Shown piece after piece: positions 47,235 through 56,331 of a DNA stretch of 64,000 nt. This DNA comes from Paenibacillus bovis (GTDB lineage: Bacteria; Bacillota; Bacilli; Paenibacillales; Paenibacillaceae), in the NCBI RefSeq assembly GCF_001421015.2, contig NZ_CP013023.1:4829001-4893000 (forward strand). Reading direction: 5' to 3'. The position numbers were made by a program, and so were the translations under genes. The notes beneath the pieces are model-generated. The model was not told the origin of the DNA and searched no databases. It was given only the letters and a program-made list of their open reading frames with translations. Within the stretch, counting starts at the first letter, position 1; the number at the start of each line of letters is the position of its first letter.

Positions 47235-47984
47235 ATGAACGAAGCTGTAGCTACACTCGAAGGCTGGTACGCACTGCATGATTTCCGCACGATTAACTGG
47301 ACGGCATGGAAAGCAGCCGACGATGAGGAACGTGCCGGTGCACTCGAAGAACTGAACGCACTTATCCATGAATGGAATACAATCAGCGCCGAAAGAAGCG
47401 GCAGTACAACCGTCTACAGCATCGTTGGACAAAAAGCCGACTTTGTGATGATGCATCTGCGCGAGACGCTCGAAGATCTGAACAAGATCGAGACCGAATT
47501 TAACAAAACGACATTCGCCCGCTTTACCGAAAAAGCCTATTCCTATGTCAGCGTAGTGGAGCTGAGCAGCTATATGGCCGGCAAGAGCGATGAAGATCCC
47601 ATGCTGAATCCACAGGTTGTCGCCCGCCTCAAACCGGCACTGCCTGCTTCCCGTTATATCTGCTTCTATCCGATGAACAAAACGCGTAATTTGGGCGACA
47701 ACTGGTACATGCTGCCTATGGAGGAGCGCCGCGAGATGATCCGCAGCCACGGTCTGATCGGCCGCAGCTATGCCGGCAAGGTTAAACAGATTATTACCGG
47801 TTCGGTAGGTCTGGACGATTGGGAATGGGGCGTTACCCTGTTCTCCGATGATGCCCTGCAATTCAAAAAACTTGTCTATGAAATGCGCTTTGACGAAGCC
47901 AGCGCACGCTTTGGCGAATTTGGCGCTTTCTATGTAGGTAGTCTGCTGGACAGCGAGAAGTTCGAAGAAATGCTGAAGTTGTAA
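47235..47984 (+). CDS. hemQ: Coproheme decarboxylase HemQ
   Basis: A 249-residue chlorite-dismutase-fold enzyme that converts Fe-coproporphyrin III to haem b, the last step of the Gram-positive coproporphyrin-dependent haem pathway. Catalytic Tyr145 and proximal haem ligand His172 match the Geobacillus HemQ positions. The start at 47235 has AGGAG about 11 nt upstream, while the frame extends earlier without support. It is monocistronic, with its own promoter candidate and terminator. Confidence 0.96.
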   Translation: MNEAVATLEGWYALHDFRTINWTAWKAADDEERAGALEELNALIHEWNTISAERSGSTTVYSIVGQKADFVMMHLRETLEDLNKIETEFNKTTFARFTEKAYSYVSVVELSSYMAGKSDEDPMLNPQVVARLKPALPASRYICFYPMNKTRNLGDNWYMLPMEERREMIRSHGLIGRSYAGKVKQIITGSVGLDDWEWGVTLFSDDALQFKKLVYEMRFDEASARFGEFGAFYVGSLLDSEKFEEMLKL

Positions 47985-48032
47985 CAGCATACGCTAATTG
48001 TCCATATATTTTTCAAGCAAATAATATAAGCC

Positions 48033-48077
48033 AGCCTGCGATTGATCCGGTCCTCCGGAACATTCGCAGGCTTTTTA
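48033..48077 (+). terminator. Terminator of hemQ
   Basis: AGCCTGCG pairs with CGCAGGCT, with an inner CCGG/CCGG hairpin, followed by TTTTT. Confidence 0.88.
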
Positions 48078-48165
48078 TTTTCATTTGTGAAAATACATAC
48101 TTGGTATATTACTTTTCCATAAGTAAAAAAGTCCTATTTCATCCAAAAATAATTGTCGAAAAATG

Positions 48166-48193
48166 TAATGTTTACCAATCTATCCGACGATAT
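48166..48193 (+). promoter_or_regulatory. Candidate SigD-type (flagellar) promoter of the chemoreceptor gene
   Basis: TAAT-N16-GACGATAT resembles the sigma-D consensus TAAA-N15-GCCGATAT with one change in each box. It fits a chemotaxis gene but is not strong evidence alone. Confidence 0.4.
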
Positions 48194-48274
48194 AGAATTA
48201 AACTTTATAATTATCCGAATTAACCGACATTACCAATCACTAATTATTCAGGAGAATAGAAAGAGGGAGATCCT

Positions 48275-50278
48275 ATGTCTTTGAAACTCAAGTTAATTTT
48301 ACTCGTCGTTTCCGCAGTGATTCTGATTGCTGTACCTGTAGGCACGATTGCTCTGTATGCGCTTAATCAGGAAGCAGAACAATCGGTACACAGTGAATTG
48401 AAAAGTACGGTCGAAACAGCCGTGAGCCAGACACAGGGCTGGATCAATACCAACAGCAAAGTGCTGGAGACCATGGGTACCTTTATCCAGAACAATATTC
48501 CGCTGGATGAAGTGACTACCAAGCATCTGGAAGTATACAAAAGTGAATTGAACAACGGCAATATCTCTGACCTCTATCTCGGTCTGAAAAACAATAAAAT
48601 GATCGATGGCAGCGGCTGGGTACCCGATAAAGATTATGATCTGCGTACACGTCCATGGTATATCAACGGTAAAGCAGCCAACAAACTGGCCGTTAACGAA
48701 CCTTATGTAGATTTGATCAGCAAAAAATTCTCTGTCCCTATCACAATGCCGATGAAAGACGCTAATGGCGAGTTTGCCGGTATTTTGGCAGAAGATATCT
48801 ACCTCTCCACTATTACTGATTATATTAACAATATCAAAACACCAGGCGGCTTTACCTTCCTGCTGGATCAAAAAGGAACTGTACTGGCTCATCCCAATAC
48901 AGACTTCGTCAGCAAGCCTCTTGCCGAGCAGGCCGATTACAGCAGCATCGCTGCATCGATGTTTTCCGGCGATTCCGGCAGTATGACATATAGCTACAAA
49001 GGCGATTCGCAGCTCGTATATTATCAAAAACTTCCCGGCACCGGCTGGATCGTAGCAACCTCCATTTCCGAAAAACTGGCTTTTGCCGATTATGTACAGC
49101 TTCGCAATAAAATTATTCTTCTCCTTGTTGTTATCACGATTGTGCTTGTTGTACTGGCATTCTTCTTTGCTACACGTATTGTAAAACCATTGAACACTCT
49201 TCAGAAAAATGCACAGCGCCTGGCACAGGGCGACCTGACTGTACAGGTACCGGTCAAAGGCAAAGATGAAATTGCCCAGCTGGGTGAAGACTTTAATACC
49301 ATGTCTGCCGCTCTGCGCAATCTGATCGAGACCGTCTCCAACTCTGCCGAAAATGTAAACAAAGCATCCCTGCAAATGTATAACAACGCCTCCAGCTCCG
49401 GCGATATCGCACAGCAAATCTCTACGGTTATCGAAGAAATCGCGCGCGGCGCCAACGATCAGGCAGAATCGATCCAGGTCGGTGCCGAGATGGTAATGGG
49501 TATGACCCATTCTCTGGAGCAGGTATCTGCCCATGCCGGACAGGCTGCCAGCATGATTAATGAAGTTAATGGAGCCATGACACGTGGTACGGATGCAATC
49601 ACCCAGCAAAGCTCACTCGCCAATGCGGGTCAGGAATCCACCAAGCGCGTAGAATCTTCCAACTCGCTGCTTATCAGCAAACTCGAAGAAATCGCCAAGA
49701 TTACGCAGGTGATTCGCGAGATCAGCAGCCAGACCAACCTGCTGTCACTGAATGCCTCGATTGAAGCAGCCCGTGCCGGTGAGCATGGCCGCGGATTTGC
49801 AGTAGTCGCCAGCGAAGTCCAAAAGCTGGCAGAGCAAGCTTCTCATTCTGCCGAAGATATCAGCGCACTGCTGGTTGAGCTGCAGGATGCCGGCAAGCAA
49901 AGTTCCAGTGTACTGGCTTCCTTCCGGGAGACGACTGTACAACAGCAGCAATCCATGAATGAGACACGGGAATCTTTTGAACAGATTCGCAGTTCGGTAG
50001 ATGGCATTATCGGCCGGATCACCCAGGTACTCTCGGGTGTTAATGAAGTACAGACAGGTGCGCTTCAAGTATCCGACGTTATTACAGGGCTTGCCGCTGT
50101 TGCCGAAGAAAGTGCAGCTGCAACACAGGAAGCGGCTTCTTCCACTATCGAGCAGACCCAGTCTATTTCCAGCATCTCCACATCGTCCAAGCATTTGACC
50201 GAAAGCGCCAACCATCTGCTGCAGGAAATTGGTCAATTCCAGGTCAATGCACACAATAACGAGACATCTTCCCGTTAA
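48275..50278 (+). CDS. Methyl-accepting chemotaxis protein with dCache sensor
   Basis: A 667-residue chemoreceptor. TM1 is at ~7-29 and an extracellular double-Cache ligand-binding domain at ~35-275 ([27 protein letters not shown] and [11 protein letters not shown] are typical). TM2 is at ~280-302, HAMP follows, and the cytoplasmic signalling helix has the conserved tip [21 protein letters not shown]. It signals through CheW/CheA. The ligand is unknown. AGAGGGAG precedes the ATG, and a SigD-like promoter is present. Confidence 0.94.
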   Translation: MSLKLKLILLVVSAVILIAVPVGTIALYALNQEAEQSVHSELKSTVETAVSQTQGWINTNSKVLETMGTFIQNNIPLDEVTTKHLEVYKSELNNGNISDLYLGLKNNKMIDGSGWVPDKDYDLRTRPWYINGKAANKLAVNEPYVDLISKKFSVPITMPMKDANGEFAGILAEDIYLSTITDYINNIKTPGGFTFLLDQKGTVLAHPNTDFVSKPLAEQADYSSIAASMFSGDSGSMTYSYKGDSQLVYYQKLPGTGWIVATSISEKLAFADYVQLRNKIILLLVVITIVLVVLAFFFATRIVKPLNTLQKNAQRLAQGDLTVQVPVKGKDEIAQLGEDFNTMSAALRNLIETVSNSAENVNKASLQMYNNASSSGDIAQQISTVIEEIARGANDQAESIQVGAEMVMGMTHSLEQVSAHAGQAASMINEVNGAMTRGTDAITQQSSLANAGQESTKRVESSNSLLISKLEEIAKITQVIREISSQTNLLSLNASIEAARAGEHGRGFAVVASEVQKLAEQASHSAEDISALLVELQDAGKQSSSVLASFRETTVQQQQSMNETRESFEQIRSSVDGIIGRITQVLSGVNEVQTGALQVSDVITGLAAVAEESAAATQEAASSTIEQTQSISSISTSSKHLTESANHLLQEIGQFQVNAHNNETSSR

Positions 50279-50326
50279 TATGATCTTTTCCACTCTATTC
50301 TCTCCTGAATAGACCGTTAACTATAC

Positions 50327-50364
50327 AAAAAGAGCAGGCTCCTGATCGGAGTCTGCTCTTTATT
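50327..50364. terminator. Bidirectional terminator after the chemoreceptor gene
   Basis: AAAGAGCAG pairs with CTGCTCTTT, with an inner CTCC/GGAG pairing and A/T flanks. It also lies downstream of the leftward small gene at 50406. Confidence 0.87.
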
Positions 50365-50405
50365 TTGACCTGTATATCGTATTGCATGATTCACGGAAAG
50401 TAAGG

Positions 50406-50657
50406 TTATTCAGCCGGAGTTCCGTCATTTTTCAATGAAGCGAGATACTCCTGCTCTTCACGGTCACGTGTCCGGCTTTTATCTTTTAACCGCTCGATGG
50501 CCGGCTGGATCAGAAGATCCACTTCCTGCTGGATCACATAAGCCAGATCATGACGGCTCTGATCTTCCAGAAAGGAACCGGCTTCCATCAAGCCGTTATA
50601 ACGGTCCAGCTCGTCACGCGTCAACAATCCACGCACCTGAACGCTGCAATGACGCAT
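50406..50657 (-). CDS. Small charged protein coupled to ndh
   Basis: An 83-residue hydrophilic, helix-rich protein of unknown family (RGLLTRDELDRYNGLMEAG...EEQEYLASL). Its ATG begins one base after the ndh stop codon, and no ribosome site stands out, so expression would depend on translational coupling. A terminator follows. The tight arrangement is the main evidence that it is real. Confidence 0.6.
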   Translation of the reverse strand: MRHCSVQVRGLLTRDELDRYNGLMEAGSFLEDQSRHDLAYVIQQEVDLLIQPAIERLKDKSRTRDREEQEYLASLKNDGTPAE

Positions 50658-50658
50658 C

Positions 50659-51852
50659 TTACAGGAATTTACCTTTTTTCAGTGCCAGGGATACGCCACC
50701 GATGATGAACAGCCAGCGGATATCAATGACTTTTTTCAGCTGTGCAGCTACCCAGCCTTTGAGCTTGCGGTCGCCTACGATACCAACTGCTTCGCCTTTA
50801 CCCAGGGAAGCAACTGTACCTTTGTTGCTGAATGTGAATTTCTTCGGTTGTTGTCCACGGATAGCTGCCAGAATGTTCTGTGCTACTACCGGTCCCTGCT
50901 GCATGGAGATCTGTGCAGTTGGAGGGTATGGACGTCCTTCCGGATTGAACATCAGGGCGCTGTCACCGATCATGAAGATATCTTCATAACCTGGTACATG
51001 CAGATATTCATCGATTTTTACGCGGCCGCGCATCGTTTCGAATCCAGCTTCTTCCACGACACGGTTACCACGGATACCACCTGTCCATACGACAGTGTTC
51101 GCCGGGATTTTCTCCAGATCGTCGCCAACGACAACGCCGTCAGGCTGACATTCTTTGATCGCTACGCCGATTTTGAACGTAACGCCTTTGTTTTGCAGCA
51201 CTTTCATCGCGTACTCTACCAGTTCAGGATCGAAGCCTGGCAGTGCAGTTGGAGCTGCTTCCACGTTGTAGATTTTAACTGCGGAACGATCGATACCGTG
51301 TTTTCTGCACAGCTCGGCTACACGATCAGCCAGCTCGGCTACGAACTCGATACCTGTGAAGCCGGCACCGCCGACAACAAAGCTCAGACGCTCCGGTTTT
51401 TTGTCTGTTTTGTAAGCTACGAACTGGCTTTCGATATGCTCACGGATTTTGCGAACGGAGTTAATGCTGCGGATCATCATTGCATTTTCCATCATACCCG
51501 GGATACCGAATGTTTCCGGCTCGCCGCCCAGGGAGATAACCAGGTAATCGTAAGACAGTGTACCGTCTTCCAGAATTACTTTTTTCTCCTGTGGGAGGAT
51601 TTGTTTTACGTTGGATTTTACCAGATCGATTTTGAATTCGTCGACCAGTTTGGAGATTGGCACATACGCATTTTCTTCAGCGTCTGTACCTGCTGCAGGC
51701 ATATGCAGGTGGGTTGTGAAATAATGATACTCGTGACGGTTGACCAGAGTCACATCTGCCTCATTATAGTTCAGTTCTTTTTGAAGACGTTGCGCTGTCA
51801 TGATGCCGCCATAACCGGCGCCAAGAATGACGATTTTTGGAATGCTACTCAT
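50659..51852 (-). CDS. ndh: Type II NADH dehydrogenase (NDH-2)
   Basis: A 397-residue FAD protein that transfers electrons from NADH to menaquinone without proton pumping. The FAD motif is IVILGAGYGGIMTA at the N-terminus, the NADH motif FVVGGAGFTGIEFVAEL is near 160, and FMIGDSALM is the second FAD contact. The C-terminal amphipathic segment (LKKVIDIRWLFIIGGVSLALKKGKF) should bind the membrane. GGAAGGGG precedes the ATG. A Rex-like box and promoter are upstream (52072-52101). It is followed by a coupled small gene. Confidence 0.92.
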   Translation of the reverse strand: MSSIPKIVILGAGYGGIMTAQRLQKELNYNEADVTLVNRHEYHYFTTHLHMPAAGTDAEENAYVPISKLVDEFKIDLVKSNVKQILPQEKKVILEDGTLSYDYLVISLGGEPETFGIPGMMENAMMIRSINSVRKIREHIESQFVAYKTDKKPERLSFVVGGAGFTGIEFVAELADRVAELCRKHGIDRSAVKIYNVEAAPTALPGFDPELVEYAMKVLQNKGVTFKIGVAIKECQPDGVVVGDDLEKIPANTVVWTGGIRGNRVVEEAGFETMRGRVKIDEYLHVPGYEDIFMIGDSALMFNPEGRPYPPTAQISMQQGPVVAQNILAAIRGQQPKKFTFSNKGTVASLGKGEAVGIVGDRKLKGWVAAQLKKVIDIRWLFIIGGVSLALKKGKFL

Positions 51853-52071
51853 GTCTGTTTTCCCCTTCCAATTTGTTCAATTGAGCATTAGAAAATGCTG
51901 AATCATAATGATATTCATTACGTGCATTATCTAGCTGCCCACTTATGTTGATGACAGACAGTCAGACACTGCACTGAAACGATATAAATTATTTAACCAA
52001 ACCTTGTTAACTAAACCTTGGATAATGGTTCTTCATTCTGGCAGAAACCTGTATATACATTTCACGGAAGC

Positions 52072-52101
52072 TCTATAGCGCAATTGTGAAAATATACACA
52101 A
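52072..52101 (-). promoter_or_regulatory. Candidate ndh promoter overlapped by a Rex-like operator
   Basis: TTGTGAAAATATACACAA (52084-52101) matches the Rex consensus TTGTG-N8-CACAA. On the minus strand the same segment provides a -35 (TTGTGT) with TATAGA 18 nt away at 52072-52077. Rex represses NADH dehydrogenase genes at low NADH/NAD+ in several Gram-positives. The predicted leader is long (~215 nt). Confidence 0.55.
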
Positions 52102-52386
52102 CGGGTGGCAGAAATAGAGATGTTGTCTAAATATTGCTATACGATATGTCACATTATATTGTAACGCTTATGCACCATTTTTTCAAAAAAAATTTGCTTT
52201 TTTTTCAAAAAACTGTCCGTTTTCTGTCACAAACCATTATCGACACAACTGAAATGATAGCTATTTTCGCTGAAAAGATCAAGAGAAAATTTAATTTTCA
52301 GTATATTTCATGTAAAATTTAATCTTAATTTTTCAGAAATTGCAGGATGGTTATTAATGGCTTCACAATATTGATCATTTCCTTCC

Positions 52387-52415
52387 TTTGAAAATCGTTC
52401 TCAACCGATTATAAT
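52387..52415 (+). promoter_or_regulatory. yumC promoter with Fur-like box
   Basis: TTTGAA and TATAAT are separated by 17 nt. TGAAAATCGTTCTCA (52389-52403) overlaps the -35 and spacer and resembles the 7-1-7 Fur box TGATAAT-N-ATTATCA with three mismatches. Confidence 0.5.
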
Positions 52416-52451
52416 GAGTAAAGATTTGATTACTTATGGAGGTGTGGTACG

Positions 52452-53450
52452 GTGACATCTACAACCACCGGAGCAATGAGCGATATCCTTATTATTGGTG
52501 GAGGTCCTGCAGGCATGTTTGCCGCTTTTTACGGCGGTATGCGTCAGGCATCTGTCAAACTGATCGAAAGTATGCCTCAGTTGGGTGGACAGCTTGCTGC
52601 CCTTTACCCTGAGAAATATATTTATGATGTAGCCGGCTTCCCGAAAATCACTGCCCAGGAGCTCGTGAACAACCTGCAGCAGCAGATGAATCTGTTTGAT
52701 ACAGATATTCGTCTGGAAGAAAAAGTACTGAATGTAGAGAAAAAAGGCGACCGTCATTTTGTCGTCACTACTGATAAAGGCACCCATGAAAGCAAAGCAG
52801 TTATTATTACTGCCGGTGTCGGCGCATTTGAACCGCGTCGTCTGGAGCTGCCGAATGCCGAGCAGTTCGAAAAAGCCAACCTGCACTACTTTGTCAGCGA
52901 CCTGAGCCGGTTTGCCGGTAAAAAGGTACTGATCAGCGGTGGTGGCGACTCGGCGGTAGACTGGGCGTTGATGCTGGAGCCTGTAGCTGCTGAAGTGACA
53001 CTGATCCACCGCCGGGACAAATTCCGTGCCCATGAGCATAGTGTAGAAAACCTGATGGCATCCAATGTCAAAGTGGTAACGCCTACCGAAATCACCGAAC
53101 TGCATGGTGAAGATCGTATCGAGCGTGTTACCCTGGCTCATGTGAAAAGCGGCGAGACCCAGGAGATCGAAGTGGATGATGTGATTATCAACTTTGGCTT
53201 CCTCTCCTCGCTCGGTCCGATCGCTGAATGGGGAATCGAGATTGAGAAGAACTCTATTATCGTTGATTCCCGTATGGAGACAAATGTCGAAGGTATTTTT
53301 GCTGCCGGGGATATTACGACTTATCCAGGTAAACTGAAACTGATTGCAGTCGGTTTTGGTGAAGCGCCTACCGCTATCAATAATGCCAAAGTATACGTCG
53401 ATCCGGATGCCAAACTGTCTCCGGGACACAGCAGTAACATGAAGCTCTAA
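52452..53450 (+). CDS. yumC: Ferredoxin/flavodoxin-NADP+ reductase (thioredoxin-reductase-like, YumC)
   Basis: A 332-residue FAD/NADPH oxidoreductase of the YumC/IruO type. FAD motif [18 protein letters not shown] and NADPH motif [15 protein letters not shown] are present. The CxxC redox motif of true thioredoxin reductase is absent, as expected for this family. [14 protein letters not shown] is the second FAD motif. It supplies electrons to ferredoxin/flavodoxin and in some species to haem- or siderophore-iron release. The start is GTG at 52452 with GGAGG 9 nt upstream. Its promoter carries a Fur-like box, so iron control is plausible. Ends with a terminator at 53521-53569. Confidence 0.92.
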   Translation: MTSTTTGAMSDILIIGGGPAGMFAAFYGGMRQASVKLIESMPQLGGQLAALYPEKYIYDVAGFPKITAQELVNNLQQQMNLFDTDIRLEEKVLNVEKKGDRHFVVTTDKGTHESKAVIITAGVGAFEPRRLELPNAEQFEKANLHYFVSDLSRFAGKKVLISGGGDSAVDWALMLEPVAAEVTLIHRRDKFRAHEHSVENLMASNVKVVTPTEITELHGEDRIERVTLAHVKSGETQEIEVDDVIINFGFLSSLGPIAEWGIEIEKNSIIVDSRMETNVEGIFAAGDITTYPGKLKLIAVGFGEAPTAINNAKVYVDPDAKLSPGHSSNMKL

Positions 53451-53818
53451 GCCTGTACCAATTTTGACCGGGATATTCTCCTATCAGGGATTGCCCTGTT
53501 ACGCAGCTCGAACCGGATACAAGCGCTTCTCCCTTTCCATGATGATGAACGGACAGGAGAAGCGCTTTTCTTCTGGACAAAATGTGAAGATCTATCGCAG
53601 ATCATTATGTCTATTTTGAAATATGGAATCCTAACGATTCGGCTTTGGTCTGGGGTCTGTGTCTATTCTCTGCTGTCAGCGCTTCCGATGTTGCCAAATT
53701 GTTCACCTTTTCCTTGGATTCGCGGCTGATTTTTATCGTATAGTATAGAGAAGTTTAAAATTAGATTATTGCAATTGATTTGAATTGAAGATTGTTCAAA
53801 TAAAGGAGGTCTATCGGC
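53451..53818. other. Intergenic region after yumC
   Basis: This 368-bp region contains the yumC terminator and AT-rich sequence leading to the small membrane gene at 53819. A TATAGT near 53740 may be a -10 box but lacks a well-spaced -35. Confidence 0.35.
53521..53569 (+). terminator. Terminator of yumC
   Basis: AAGCGCTTCTCC pairs perfectly with GGAGAAGCGCTT around a 23-nt loop, followed by TTTTC. Confidence 0.8.
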
Positions 53819-54007
53819 TTGAGTGTTGGTGTATACTTCACCCTTCGACTTATTATTTCACTCATGCTGCTTATTATCGGTGGCATGATGGTAGCGCTGG
53901 GCAGCAAGTTTTTCAAACAAAACAGCAAAGCGGCAGGTACAGGCTTTATTATTTTCGGAGCACTGGTCATTTCACTCGCTGTCCGCGGAGTCATGCTAAG
54001 TTTTTGA
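53819..54007 (+). CDS. Small two-helix membrane protein
   Basis: A 62-residue protein with two hydrophobic segments (about 7-27 and 41-60) joined by a basic polar loop (KFFKQNSKAAG). The family is not recognised. The start is TTG at 53819 with AAAGGAGG 9 nt upstream, a strong site. It is followed 54 nt later by the traX-like gene on the same strand. Confidence 0.72.
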   Translation: MSVGVYFTLRLIISLMLLIIGGMMVALGSKFFKQNSKAAGTGFIIFGALVISLAVRGVMLSF

Positions 54008-54061
54008 TAAATGGATCTGCCGGTTTACAACGTATAGTTATGAATAGGGAGGTGTGGCCTT

Positions 54062-54709
54062 GTGCAATGGTTGGCAATGATTACAATGCTGATTGATCAT
54101 CTGGGCTATGCCTTTTTTTCTGATGAGCGGTATATGCGGATTATCGGACGAATCGCATTTCCGATCTATTGCTATCTGCTGGTTGTCGGCTACCGGCATA
54201 CCCGAAATGTGAATAAATATCTGATTCGGCTGATGGTGATTGCACTGCTTTCCCAGTTTCCGTTTATGTTCGCTTTTAATATTACGAATCTGAATGTGGT
54301 CTTTACCCTGCTGATCGGATTGCTATTAATGATTCTGCTGGATCGTATACCTTCACGGCTATTTCCGATATCGATTCTGCTGGCCGCTGCTTTCAGCTTG
54401 CTCGCAGAAGTATTGCATACCGATTATGGGGCTTATGGGATTCTGCTTATTTTGATTTATCGATATATGCCGGGTTATATGATGGTACTTGCCCATTTTG
54501 CGCTGACCCTTATCTTCATACTGACTGGACATATGAGTCTGATTCAGGTGTACAGTATATTCTCTACCCTTTTGATTACAGCCAGCACAGAGCTGCGTCC
54601 GGATGTACGGTTTGCTGCTCCTCCGCGCTGGTTATGGCGCGCTTTTTACCCTGCACATCTGGCAGTCATTGCCATTATCGTTCAGGGCAGTATACATGGA
54701 TACTTTTAA
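54062..54709 (+). CDS. TraX-family membrane protein
   Basis: A 215-residue polytopic membrane protein. The start QWLAMITMLIDHLGYAFF and the segment RIIGRIAFPIYCYLLVVGYRHTRN are characteristic of the TraX family, named for F-pilin N-acetylation. Chromosomal homologues are common in Bacillota without conjugation genes, and none are seen here. The start is GTG at 54062 with GGAGG 9 nt upstream. A terminator follows at 54793-54822. Confidence 0.85.
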   Translation: MQWLAMITMLIDHLGYAFFSDERYMRIIGRIAFPIYCYLLVVGYRHTRNVNKYLIRLMVIALLSQFPFMFAFNITNLNVVFTLLIGLLLMILLDRIPSRLFPISILLAAAFSLLAEVLHTDYGAYGILLILIYRYMPGYMMVLAHFALTLIFILTGHMSLIQVYSIFSTLLITASTELRPDVRFAAPPRWLWRAFYPAHLAVIAIIVQGSIHGYF

Positions 54710-54792
54710 TAAATAGTGTTGAAATGAGCAGAGATTTTGATCCTGCCAACGATTCAATTGGCTCTATACTGTGCTTCTTTTTTGTACCCATT

Positions 54793-54822
54793 AACCGGGA
54801 TTGGTATGGTTCCCGGTTTTTT
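54793..54822 (+). terminator. Terminator after the traX-like gene
   Basis: AACCGGGA pairs with TCCCGGTT around a short loop, followed by TTTT. Confidence 0.82.
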
Positions 54823-54931
54823 CTAATTTTATATAAAAAAGCTATCGCCATATGTACAGTCATGGAGTATAATCTTTACCGGAACAATTCCGCCGGATGA
54901 GGCGGTTTTAAATATAGGAAGGGGCTCCTCC

Positions 54932-55159
54932 ATGAAATCCAATAAAAAACATACGTTGACCGAAGACATTCACTTTTTTACTGCTGGCCTGTCCGGCAGC
55001 CTGATTATCGTATGGCAGGAAGATCCTGCTGGCGTGTATTGTGAAGTCGGCCGAGGGTATGTAGAAGCCTATACGAATAAATATGTACGTGTACGCAATC
55101 TGCAATCCGGTACCAAAAGTCTGTACAGTCGCGATATGACCATGTTTCAAACAGATTGA
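54932..55159 (+). CDS. Small hypothetical protein
   Basis: A 75-residue soluble protein (EDIHFFTAGLSGSLIIVWQEDPAGVYCEVG...) with alternating hydrophobic strands suggesting a small beta-fold. No family is recognised. GGAAGGGG lies 7 nt before the ATG, supporting expression. It is followed by two hairpins (55189-55267). Confidence 0.65.
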   Translation: MKSNKKHTLTEDIHFFTAGLSGSLIIVWQEDPAGVYCEVGRGYVEAYTNKYVRVRNLQSGTKSLYSRDMTMFQTD

Positions 55160-55217
55160 TTCCTGAACGTTATATACCTGATCTCTTACCGGCAGCAGAA
55201 TAATCTGCTGGCCGTTT

Positions 55218-55267
55218 AGCCATCTTCTTTTCCGTTGATTTGTAGCGGAGCCGAGGATGGCTTTTTG
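55218..55267 (+). terminator. Terminator after the small gene at 54932
   Basis: AGCCATC pairs with GATGGCT, with an inner TCCG/CGGA pairing, followed by TTTTT. Confidence 0.75.
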
Positions 55268-55305
55268 GTTATGCGCTTTTTGATCATGCACTTTTTGGTT
55301 ATGCG
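55261..55305. repeat. Three tandem 15-bp units
   Basis: CTTTTTGGTTATGCG, CTTTTTGATCATGCA and CTTTTTGGTTATGCG follow each other directly. The first overlaps the U-run of the preceding terminator. Confidence 0.75.
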
Positions 55306-55562
55306 TATTCTTGATTTTGCTGCAACAGCTGGCTGATCGTGTATGGACGGGTACCACAAAATGAACAACAACTGAACGTTTTGGATTATTGTTCGACATC
55401 CGCGCGATTATGTCTTATTCAGCATCTCCAACCGATCTTTATCCCATAGTTCGAAAATACATATTCTATTCACAGGGAGTTCATATTATGGATCTATACT
55501 GTGAACTGTAAGCCAGTCATACAGCTTGACCCACCATCTACCATTCAGGAGGAATACTATTC

Positions 55563-56135
55563 ATGAAAACGATAAAAGTACTATCCAGTCTTGCTCTGTC
55601 CGCTGCTCTGCTGGCAGGCTCATTTACAGCATTTTCTACAGCCGATGCAGCTACTACGACCAAAACAGCCACTTCTACCGCAGCGAAAACTGCTGCTAAC
55701 AACAAGAATATCGTTATTGGCAAAATTAAATCGATTAGCAGTGGCAAGATTGTGATCTACAAATCTTCTACCCAACCGGCTATTCCTGCTGGTACAGAAG
55801 GTGCTACCGCCCCCAAAGCAGGTGAAGCACCTCCAAGCGGCGAGGCTCCAACGCCTCCGGCAGCAGGCGAAGCCAAAGCAAACGCTGGCGGTCAGCCTCC
55901 TGCCCAGACCTTCAGTACAGCAACCACTACTCTTACAGTCACCAGTGCAACCAGCGTGGTGAGCGTGACTCATGCAGCGGGCAGCACCAAAGCGACCGAG
56001 ACCAAAAAATCCCTTTCCTCTCTCAAAGCCGGCGATATTGTATTTATGACTCTGGCCTCCGGCAGCACGACCAAAGTAAGCAAAATCGAATTAATGCCTG
56101 CGCAGGCAGCTGCCAAAGCCACTGCCACTAAATAA
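55563..56135 (+). CDS. Secreted Ala/Thr-rich protein, paralogue of the protein at 56685
   Basis: A 190-residue secreted protein with a Sec signal peptide (cleavage likely after TADA, ~29). The mature part has a strand pair NIVIGKIKSISSGKIVIYK (~48-67), then a Pro/Gly/Glu-rich insert (~70-116). A second part follows (LTVTSATSVVSVTH...SLSSLKAGDIVFMTLASGSTTKVSKIEL). The two flanking parts align with the protein at 56685 and look like one small beta-barrel split by a variable linker, reminiscent of DUF5666-type domains (tentative). AGGAGG lies 10 nt upstream. A terminator is at 56183-56218. Function unknown. Confidence 0.78.
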   Translation: MKTIKVLSSLALSAALLAGSFTAFSTADAATTTKTATSTAAKTAANNKNIVIGKIKSISSGKIVIYKSSTQPAIPAGTEGATAPKAGEAPPSGEAPTPPAAGEAKANAGGQPPAQTFSTATTTLTVTSATSVVSVTHAAGSTKATETKKSLSSLKAGDIVFMTLASGSTTKVSKIELMPAQAAAKATATK

Positions 56136-56182
56136 GTAGCCAGCCAGTGACTGTACAGAATATGCCGATCTATTAGTATTAC

Positions 56183-56218
56183 AAACCAGCCATCTATAAC
56201 GGAGATGGCTGGTTTTAA
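56183..56218 (+). terminator. Terminator after the secreted-protein gene at 55563
   Basis: AAACCAGCCATC pairs perfectly with GATGGCTGGTTT around a 9-nt loop, followed by TTAATT. Confidence 0.85.
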
Positions 56219-56223
56219 TTCCG

Positions 56224-56331
56224 CTCATCCTCATCCTCATCCTCATCCTCATCCTCATCCTCATCCTCATCCTCATCCTCATCCTCATCCTCATCCTCAT
56301 CCTCATCCTCATCCTCATCCTCATCCTCATC
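56224..56331. repeat. Hexanucleotide microsatellite (CTCATC)18
   Basis: Eighteen perfect copies of CTCATC cover 108 bp, with 2 further matching bases. It lies 6 nt after a terminator and between two paralogous secreted-protein genes. Confidence 0.97.

Larger units (their letters stand above)
51853..52451. other. Divergent region between ndh and yumC
   Basis: About 600 bp, AT-rich, with no convincing gene. It contains the leftward ndh promoter with a Rex-like box (52072-52101) and the rightward yumC promoter with a Fur-like box (52387-52415). Both are described separately. Confidence 0.5.
55160..55562. other. Intergenic region with hairpins and a short tandem repeat
   Basis: This 403-bp region has no convincing gene. 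A CAGCAGA/TCTGCTG hairpin lies near 55192-55209, followed by the terminator at 55218-55267. Three 15-bp units starting CTTTTTG occur at 55261-55305 (first and third identical). An inverted repeat TTCACAG-N23-CTGTGAA (55469-55505) lies upstream of the secreted-protein gene. Confidence 0.5.

Noticed and set aside
54062..54709. Conjugation or plasmid-transfer function from the TraX match
   Set aside because: No relaxase, type IV secretion or pilin genes are nearby, and chromosomal TraX-like proteins are widespread.
54908..55399. 163-codon leftward open frame containing a five-residue repeat
   Set aside because: The repeat is simply the 15-bp DNA repeat read in frame. The frame runs antisense through the small gene at 54932 and two hairpins.
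56224..56331. CRISPR-like array
   Set aside because: The units are 6 bp with no spacers, so it is a microsatellite. No cas genes are present.
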